This document shows, piece by piece, positions 55,461 through 64,000 of a DNA stretch of 64,000 nt (positions within the stretch are counted from its first letter, which is position 1; each line of letters starts with the position of its first letter). The stretch is from the NCBI GenBank assembly GCA_963969495.1, contig OZ018317.1, positions 224,546,099 to 224,610,098 on the forward strand. The letters run 5' to 3'. Below the pieces are notes generated by a model. The model was not told the origin of the DNA. It did no database searches and worked only from the letters and a program-made list of their open reading frames with translations. This stretch comes from Ceratothoa steindachneri (taxonomy: Eukaryota > Arthropoda > Malacostraca > Isopoda > Cymothoidae). Made by a program: the position numbers and the translations under genes.

Positions 55461-57789
55461 GGAGGATAAGAAGAAGAAGAAGAACATCAGCAATAGTGTG
55501 AATCAGTGAGAGAGTGGGCATATGCAATATTTATGTCTGGAGGTGTATGCAAAGACCAGTCAACTATTGCTTCCTCAATTACCCAACCTTGAACAAACAT
55601 ACCATAACCAGTAGAAACTCAATATTTGGATGCATATGCTTTTAGGGGGTATGACCGCGCAGACCGGTACATATATGTACAATATGTGACGTTACGGCCG
55701 AGTAAGATAAGCATCTCCATTTGTAGCAGAGTCGAGGCTGATGAACGCGGCCACATGGAGGTATTTCCTGTCCTTGATGCAAAGGTGTATGTATATGTGT
55801 GTGTGTATGTGTGAGAGAGATAGATAGATAGACATACATAGACAATAAAGGTTTGGTCACGATTTAGCACCTGTAAGTAATACTTAAAAAATATGTCCTT
55901 CCTATAGTTAGGGGGCACTCATCTCCCGTGTTGAAAAAGTTGCTACTTCTTCTTAAATGGCTAATTCCCTCGTCATTAGTTGTAATGACGAAATATTTTC
56001 TTCCTGTTTAATCCTCCATGGCTCTTGGCTACTCCAACAACCTATTTCTCTAACGATTTAATCCGTAAAATGAAATAGGAAAACCAACCATAACACATAC
56101 AAAAATAAGTTTCTGCAGTGTTCTCGAAGTAGTGAAGTTAGGGTGAGCAAAAATGTGTTGAAGGTACACAGTCCCCATCGAGCAATAAGGCTATTGTAGG
56201 GAGAGAAGCCTAGGATGCGTAATTCTTCCAAATCAGCCCCCCCTCCCGTTCTGAAAGAGGCCCTCTTTAGGGACCTAATTCATGGAAAGCCATTCCCCAC
56301 CTAATGATTTTCAGACTATCTGATGCATATGTCAATGGAGACTGAGGCGATTGACAGACACGAAGAGAACAAAAGAGAAAGAACAAGAACCAAGAAAACA
56401 GAAGACAACACTTGTATCGTGGTATACGGCCGAGTATGTATTTACGTTTGTTCTTTACCTGAATAACTCCGTTCCTTTTTTCTCTAAGAGTGCTAAAAAA
56501 AATTTTTTACTTTTTTTTTATTCTTTAACCAGGGAGGATTCGTAATATTATATATCTATGGCCATATGAAGCGTTTCAAAGATTTAATTAAACAACTAGG
56601 GCAAAAATATACTTTTAATTACATAAAAAAATGAAATATTAAAACTTTAAATATACTAAGGCTATAATAAGAGGATCTAGATAAAAATTAATACTACCAA
56701 TGAGTACTACGCGATGGTTGACGCAAAACTTCATTCTAGTACGGAATGGTACCTAACGAACATAAACAAATTAGATTCCTTTTACCTTTAACTAAGAGGG
56801 AGTCTGGCGTGGGATGACCTTGAACGAGAACCTCGTTGAAGCGATGATTCGAGGCGTGAGGCTGATTCGGACACACAGCTGTCCGTCTCGCTGAGCTAAT
56901 CGGTGGTAAGTGAGGCGCGTGTGGCGATGCTTCTTGACTTGAGATATAAGCGAAAGGGATTGTGGATGTACGATTATTCCAATCCTTGGGTTATACTTGC
57001 GAGCTTCTCGATGATGAGACTTGACCAAGAAGTGAATCTTTTCTCGAGTAGAACTTCACCTTGGTATTCCTCAATGGTGAGGGATATCTCTGTTTTTATT
57101 CGGAAAACTGAGATAGGGGGTTTCTCTGAATGAGATTGGTATGAGATTGATTCTCGATACTGCTGGTCTACTCTTCGATGTGACCACGGGAACAGCCTCG
57201 GGAAGAAAAATCCCGCTCGGTTCCACTTCTTCTTGATTTCCTGTTTTACTCAGGAACGGCTCTTCTTCTCTCGATTGCTACCTCGATCCTCCTCCATTTC
57301 TCCAGATCGAACTATATATACGCCGATTATCCCTTGGGGGGAGGGGAGGGGAGATGAGGGCTCACCTTTAAGCTTCTCTCCTAGGGCATCAATTTTCAAC
57401 GTTGTGACCCTTCGCTCTTCTGGTTTAAGTTGGAGAAAATGAAATTTCGTCTATTTGGCAAAAATAGACCTAAACAATAGGAGGGAGCAGTGAACCTGTG
57501 CATAGATTTTTATTCTAAAGGCAATCACACCCTCCTTTGTTTATATTTGCAGACTACGAAATCTGCTGGTGGTACTCCTTCTTTGCGAGTGATCTCGAGG
57601 ATTGTTGGGACAGCAGGGCAAAGGGGAGGAGGTTTGCTCGTGTTATGGATTTCCCACAACTTGTGAACCCTAAATACTGGGTCTATAATATACAGTTTGA
57701 AATACAAATTAGTATTGAGTGCTAGTGCTCAAAAGTACTCACAAATAATTTGATAAATGACCTGTGCGGGAGATAATGCAATGAGGTGA
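55461..57789. other. no gene recognised
   Basis: Includes a GT/GATA-rich patch at 55785-55830 and a G-run at 57331-57350. A CTATATATA box-like word occurs near 57313. Frames are short and unsupported. Confidence 0.4.
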
Positions 57790-58760
57790 GCGCAGGACAA
57801 GCGCTGTAAATGAGTGAGTGCATTTGAGGCTGTGATTGAGCGAGTTTGAATCTGTTATTGATTGAGCTTGAAGTTGTTATTAACTATGTACGTTCCAAGG
57901 TGTGATTAATTGTGGTTAAAGCTGTAATTGAGAACGTTTGAGTCTTTGGTGAATGCGTTTGAGGCATTGACTGCATGCGGCTGAAGCTGTAATTAAATCT
58001 TATAAGTTTAACACATGTGATTGAGAGCGTTGAAGATTGTTTGAGACTGTAATTGAGTGCATTTGGGGATGTAATCGATTGCATTTGAGACTTTAATTGA
58101 GTCCACTTGAGATTGCAATTGAGTAAGGTAGAGGTTGGAATTCGATACTGTAGTTGAGTTGGTGTGGCTCTGATTGAGTGCGTTTGAGGTTTTACTTGAG
58201 TAAGTTGGAAGCTGCAATTGAGTGTTTATGGGTGTAAGTGGGTGTTTTTAAGACTGTAATTAAATGCATTTATGGTTGTATTGTCGATTGGTAGTTTAAT
58301 TGAGTGCGTTTATGGGTGTAATTAGGAGCGAGATCGAAATTAATTATGTTTGAATCTATAAACAAATGCATTTAGTTCCTGTAGTTGAGTGCATTTGAGG
58401 TATTTTTGAATACGTCTGAGGACGTACATGGGTAATTTGAAGGTGCAATTGAGTGTGTTTATGGGTTTAATTTATTGCCTTAAAGGCTGTGATTGAGTGC
58501 GTTTGAGGGTGCACCTGAGACCGTTTGAGGTTGTAATTGAGCTTTTGAGACAAATTAAATGCAGTTTAGGTTGTGATTGGGGGTATTTGGGCTGCATTTA
58601 CATGCGTTTCGGGCTGTAATTAAGCGCGTCTGAGACTGTAAATGAGTTTGTTTTATTGAATTGACTGCATTTATGGGTGTAATTTTGTGCGTTTGAGGTT
58701 ATGATTGATTGCGTTTGAAGGTGTAATTTAGGGCGTTTGAGAGCGTAATTGAGTTTATGA
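57790..58760. repeat. degenerate minisatellite (TAATTGAGTGCGTTTGAGG family)
   Basis: TGTAATTGAGTGCGTTTGAG and close variants recur roughly every 23-30 bp for almost 1 kb, strongly diverged. Confidence 0.85.
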
Positions 58761-59289
58761 ATACTTAATTTGAGCATATTTATCTCTTTTAAGCATAGTG
58801 GTTAATGCTAGACCCCCCCTCCCTCCACCCACTAGAAGGGTCGGTGGATATTGAAGTAATTGAGAAAGTCACAGTTTTACGTGACAAAGTCTGTGTGTGA
58901 TCGGGTCATGCGATTGCTATCTACATCTTTACCCCCATGTGTGTGTATGCATGTGTGGAAGCGTTTTTCCTGGAAAAAGTAAGTAAAGGAAAATTTTATT
59001 GTCTGGGGAAATTCCAGCGTCGAGTTCTGAAGTGAAATTGATTTGGTGTGTGGGGGAAGGGCGGCATTGACAGTGCGATGCTTCAATAGCGATACCAATC
59101 TGTGTCACTCCATCCCTGTTATGGTGAGACTCTTGCCTTATATAGTCATATACATGTGATTTAAATTTACGCAGACACGCATTTTTACAACCAAACCTAC
59201 ACTTACTCATTTGTTACCTTCATTCAATCAAATAAAAATCCTCCTCTCTCACCTAAGACTTTTTAGCATTGTTCGTGATTTTAGGTTCG

Positions 59290-62200
59290 CACTGTCCGAT
59301 ACATATCTCAATGAGGATCGACTCTTTTAAATAGGCTTCTAGGCAGACACAACCCACGATACATATCTCAACGAGAATAGACTCTTTTAAATGGGCTTCT
59401 AGCCAGACACAACCCACAAAACATATCTCAACGAGGATCGACTCTTTTTAATGGGCTTCTAGCCAGACACAACCCACGATACATATCTCAACGAGGATCG
59501 ACTCTTTTTAATGGGCTTCTAGCCAGACACAACCCACGATACATATCTCAACGAGGATCGACTCTTCTTAATAGGCTTCTAGGCAGACACAACTGAAGAT
59601 ACATATCTCAACGAGGATCGACTCTTTTAAATGGGCTTCTAGGCAGACACAATCGACGATACATATCTCAACGAGGATCGACTTTATTTAATGGGCTTCT
59701 GCCAGACACAACTGACGATACATATCTCAACGAGGATCGACTCTTTTTAATGGGCTTCTAGCCAGACACAACCCACGATACATATCTCAACGAGGATCGA
59801 CTCTTTTAAATGGGCTTCTAGCCAGACACAACAAACGATACATATCTCAACGAGGATCGACTCTTTTTAATGGGCTTCTAGCCAGACACAACCCACGATA
59901 CATATCTCAACGAAGATCGACTCTTTTTAATGGGCTTCTAGCCAGACACAACCCACGATACATATCTCAACGAGGATCGACTCTTTTTAATGGGCTTCTA
60001 GGCAGACACATCCCATGATACATATCTCAACGAGGATCGACTCTTTTTAATAGGCTTCTAGGCAGACACAACTGAAGATACATATCTCAACGAGGATCAA
60101 CTCTTTTTAATGGGCTTCTAGGCAGACACATCCCACGATACATATCTCAACGAGGATCGACTCGTTTTAATAGGCTTCTAGGCAGACACAACTGACGATA
60201 CATATCTCAACAAGGATCGACTCTTTTAAATGGGCTTCTAGGCAGACACAACAAACGAGACATATCTCAACGAGGATCGACTTTTTTTAATGGGCTTCTT
60301 GCCAGACACAACCCACTATACATATCTCAACGAGGATCGACTCTTTTGAATGGGCTGTTTGCCAGACACAACCCACGATACATATCTCAACGAGGATCGA
60401 CTCTTTTAAATGGGCTTCTAGGCAGACACAACTGACGATACATATCTCAACGAGGATCGACTTTTTTAATAGGCTTCTAGCCAGACACAACCCACGATAC
60501 ATATATCAACGAGGATCGACTCTTTTAAATGGGCTTCTAGGCAGACACAACCCACGATACATATCTCAACGAGAATCGACTCTTTTAAATGGGCTTCTAG
60601 GCAGACACAACCCACGATACATATCTCAACGAGGATCGACTCTTTTTAATGGGCTTCTAGCCAGACACAACCCACGATACATATCTCAACGAGGATCGAC
60701 TCTTTTAAATGGGCTTCTAGGCAGACACAACTGACGATACATATCTCAACGAGAATCGACTCTTTTAAATGGGCTTCTAGCCAGACACAACCCACGATAC
60801 ATATCTCAACGAGGATCGACTCTTTTCAATGGGCTTCTAGCCAGACACAACCCACGATACATATCTCAACGAGGATCAACTCTTTTAAATGGGCTTCTAG
60901 GCAGACACAACCCACGATACATATCTCAACGAGGATCGACTCTTTTTAATGGGCTTCTAGCCAGACACAACCCACGATACATATCTCAACGAAGATCGAC
61001 TCTTTTAAATGGGCTTCTAGGCAGACACCACTGACGATACATATCTCAACGAGGATCGACTCTTTTTAATGGGCTTCTAGCCAGACACAACCCACGATAC
61101 ATATCTCAACGAGGATCGACTTTTTTAAATGGGCTTCTAGGCAAACGCAACCCACGATACATAATCTCAACAAGGATCGACTCTTTTAAATGGGCTTCTA
61201 GGCAAACACAACCCACGATACATATCTCAACGAGGATCGACTCTTTTTAATGGGCTTCTAGCCAGACACAACCCAGGATACATATCTCAACGAGGATCGA
61301 CTCTTTTGAATGGGCTGTTTGCCAGACACAGCTGACGATACATATCTCAACAAGGATCGACTCTTTTAAATGGGCTTCTAGGCAGACACAACTGACGATA
61401 CATATCTCAACGAGGATCGACTCTTTTTAATGGGCTTCTAGGCAGACACATCCCACGATACATATCTCAACGAGGATCGACTCTTTTTAATAGGCTTCTA
61501 GGCAGACACAACTGACGATACATATCTCAACGAGGATCGACTCTTTTTAATGGGCTTCTAGGCAGACACAACCCACAATACATATCTCAACGAGGATCGA
61601 CTCTTTTAAATGGGCTTCTAGGCAAACGCAACCCACGATACATATCTCAACGAGGATCGACTCTTTTAAATGGGCTTCTAGGCAAACCAACCCACGATAC
61701 ATATCTCAACGAAGATTGACTCTTTTTAATGGGCTTCTAGCCAGACACAACCCACGATACATATCTCAACGAGGATCGACTCTTTTTAATGGGCTTCTAG
61801 CCAGACACAACCCACGATACATATCTCAACGAGGATCGACTCTTTTAAATGGGCTTCTATGCAGACACAACTGACGATACATATCTAGACGAGGATCGAC
61901 TTTTTTTAATGGGCTTCTAGGCAGACACATCCCACGATACATATCTCAACGAGGATCGACTCTTTTCAATGGGCTTCTAGCCAGACACAACTGAAGATAC
62001 ATATCTCAACGAGGATCAACTCTTTTAAATGGGCTTCTAGGCAGACACAACCCACGATACATATCTCAACGAGGATCGACTCTTTTTAATGGGCTTCTAG
62101 CCAGACACAACCCACGATACATATCTCAACGAAGATCGACTCTTTTAAATGGGCTTCTAGGCAGACACCACTGACGATACATATCTCAACGAGGATCGAC

Positions 62201-64000
62201 TCTTTTTAATGAGGTTCTAGCCAGACACAACCCACGATACATATCTCAACGAGGATCGACTCTTTTAAATGGGCTTCTAGGCAAACGCAACCCACGATAC
62301 ATAATCTCAACAGGGATCGACTCTTTTAAATGGGCTTCTAGGCAAACACAACCCACGATACATATCTCAACGAGGATCGACTCTTTTTAATGGGCTTCTA
62401 GCCAGACACAACCCACGATACATATCTCAACGATGATCGACTCTTTTGAATGGGCTGTTTGCCAGACACAACTGACGATACATATCTCAACAAGGATCGA
62501 CTCTTTTAAATGGGCTTCTAGGCAGACACAACTGACGATACATATCTCAACGAGGATCGACTCTTTTTAATGGGCTTCTAGGCAGACACAACCCACAATA
62601 CATATCTCAACGAGGATCGACTCTTTTAAATGGGCTTCTAGGCAAACGCAACCCACGATACATATCTCAACGAGGATCGACTCTTTTAAATGGGCTTCTA
62701 GGCAAACACAACACACGATACATATCTCAACGAAGATCGACTCTTTTAAATGGGCTTCTAGGCAGACACAACTGACGATACATATCTCAACGAGGATCAA
62801 CTTTTTTAATGGGCTTTTAGCCAGACACAACCCACGATACATATATCAACGAGGATCGACTCTTTCAAATGGGCTTCTAGGCATACACAACCCACGATAC
62901 ATATCTCAACGAGAATCGACTCTTTTAAATGGGCTTCTAGGCAGACACAACCCACGATACATATCTCAACGAGGATCGACTCTTTTTAATGGGCTTCTAG
63001 CCAGACACAACCCACGATACATATCTCAACGAGGATCGACTCTTTTAAATGGGCTTCAAGGCAGACACAACTGACGATACATATTTTTAACGAGAATCGA
63101 CTCTTTTAAATGGGCTTCTAGCCAGACACAACCCACGATACATATCTCAACGAGGATCGACTCTTTTTAATGGGCTTCTAGCCAGACACAACCCACGATA
63201 CATATCTCAACGAGGATCAACTCTTTAAATGGGCTTCTAGGCAGACACAACCCACGATACATATCTCAACGAGGTTTGACTCTTTTTAATGGGCTTCTAG
63301 GCAGACACAACCCACGATACATATCTCAACGAGGATCGACTCTTTTTAATGGGCTTCTAGCCAGACACAACCCACGATACATATCTCAACGAGGATCGCG
63401 TCTTTTAAATGGGCTTCTAGGCAAACGCCACCCACGATACATAATCTCAACGAGGATCGACTCTTTTAAATGGGCTTCTAGGCAAACACAACCCACGATA
63501 CATATCTCAACGAGGATCGACTCTTTTTAATGGGCTTCTAGCCAGACACAACCCACGATACATATCTCAACGAGGATCGACTCTTTTGAATGGGCTGTTT
63601 GCCAGACACAACTGACGATACATATCTCAACAAAAATCGACTCTTTTGAATGGGCTTTTAGGCAGACACATCCCACGATACATATCTCAACGATGATCGA
63701 CTCTTTTTAATAGGCTTCTAGGCAGACACAACTGACGATAAATATCTCAACGAGGATCGACTCTTTTTAATGGGCTTCTAGGCAGACACATCCCACGATA
63801 CATATCTCATCGAGGATCGACTCTTTTTAATAGGCTTCTAGGCAGACACAACTGACAATACATATCTCAACGAGGATCGACTCTTTTAAATGAGCTTCTA
63901 GGCAGACACAATCGACGATACATATCTCAACGAGGATCGACTTTTTTTAATGGGCTTCTTGCCAGACACAACCCACTATACATATCTCAACGAGGATCGA
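59290..64000. repeat. 60-bp satellite array, about 78 monomers
   Basis: Monomer words are GATACATATCTCAACGAGG, ATCGACTCTTTTTAATGGG and CTTCTAGCCAGACACAACCC. Units are mostly 60 bp, with occasional 59 or 61. The array starts near 59290 and leaves the window at its right edge. Rare marker monomers recur every 1140 bp (19 units). Multi-frame ORFs (20-residue repeats on both strands) follow from the unit length and are broken by 1-bp indels. No gene is called. Confidence 0.98.

Noticed and set aside
56788..57478. Possible solo LTR with a TATA-like box
   Set aside because: CTATATATA is present, but no TG/CA ends, target duplication or second copy could be found.
60287..63530. ORFs in the satellite with 20-residue repeats
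   Set aside because: A consequence of the 60-bp unit. They are broken by 59- and 61-bp monomers, and both strands are equally open.
59290..64000. CRISPR array
   Set aside because: There are no spacers. The whole 60-bp unit repeats, and the window is eukaryotic.

Overview
This is animal nuclear DNA. It is intron-rich, crowded with microsatellites and packed with decayed transposable elements of types common in arthropods: CR1, Jockey and RTE LINEs, Penelope-like elements, Tc1/mariner and pogo/Tigger transposons, and tRNA-derived SINEs. There is no prokaryotic gene organisation. The very high (TA)n/(GA)n load and the degenerate TTAGG-like tracts suggest a crustacean or another arthropod. That is an inference; no species is claimed.

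One host gene can be assembled from the sequence. It lies on the minus strand and covers most of the window. Four small exons with good splice sites and compatible phases (52225-52305, 44610-44660, 9724-9830, 4640-4733) encode a signal peptide, a short linker and a cysteine-rich von Willebrand factor type C-like module. The gene runs off the left edge, because exon 4 ends in an open phase-1 codon. Its introns are about 7.6, 34.8 and 5.0 kb, and nearly everything else in the window lies inside or beside them.

The best preserved mobile element is an LTR retrotransposon at 26352-31887. It has two 1735-bp LTRs with only two differences seen, a 5-bp target duplication CGGAC, a tRNA-Leu-like primer site and one 470-codon gag-like ORF, with no pol. 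It has inserted into an older, broken Tc1 transposase. Its LTR carries a TATA box followed by about 1.2 kb of closely spaced short hairpins. These begin with four tandem units that keep an outer stem while their inner stems change sequence. I regard this as the most unusual signal in the window.

Other nesting is legible. A Jockey LINE (22143-24938) sits inside a ~130-bp-unit repeat family (R1). Another R1 copy (47110-47400) splits a Penelope-like element (46290-48030). A 1.1-kb insert flanked by AACCACC interrupts a degraded coding sequence of an unnamed multicopy family (18890-21316).

Tandem repeats take up much of the rest: a 60-bp satellite from 59290 to the right edge with a 19-monomer (1140-bp) higher-order period; a 51-bp array (37795-39016); a 27-bp array with a homogenised 54-bp dimer core (13160-14970); and many degenerate minisatellites. 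Several retroelement 3' ends run directly into long (TA)n or (GA)n tracts. All identifications come from reading motifs and recalled family patterns; no search was run.
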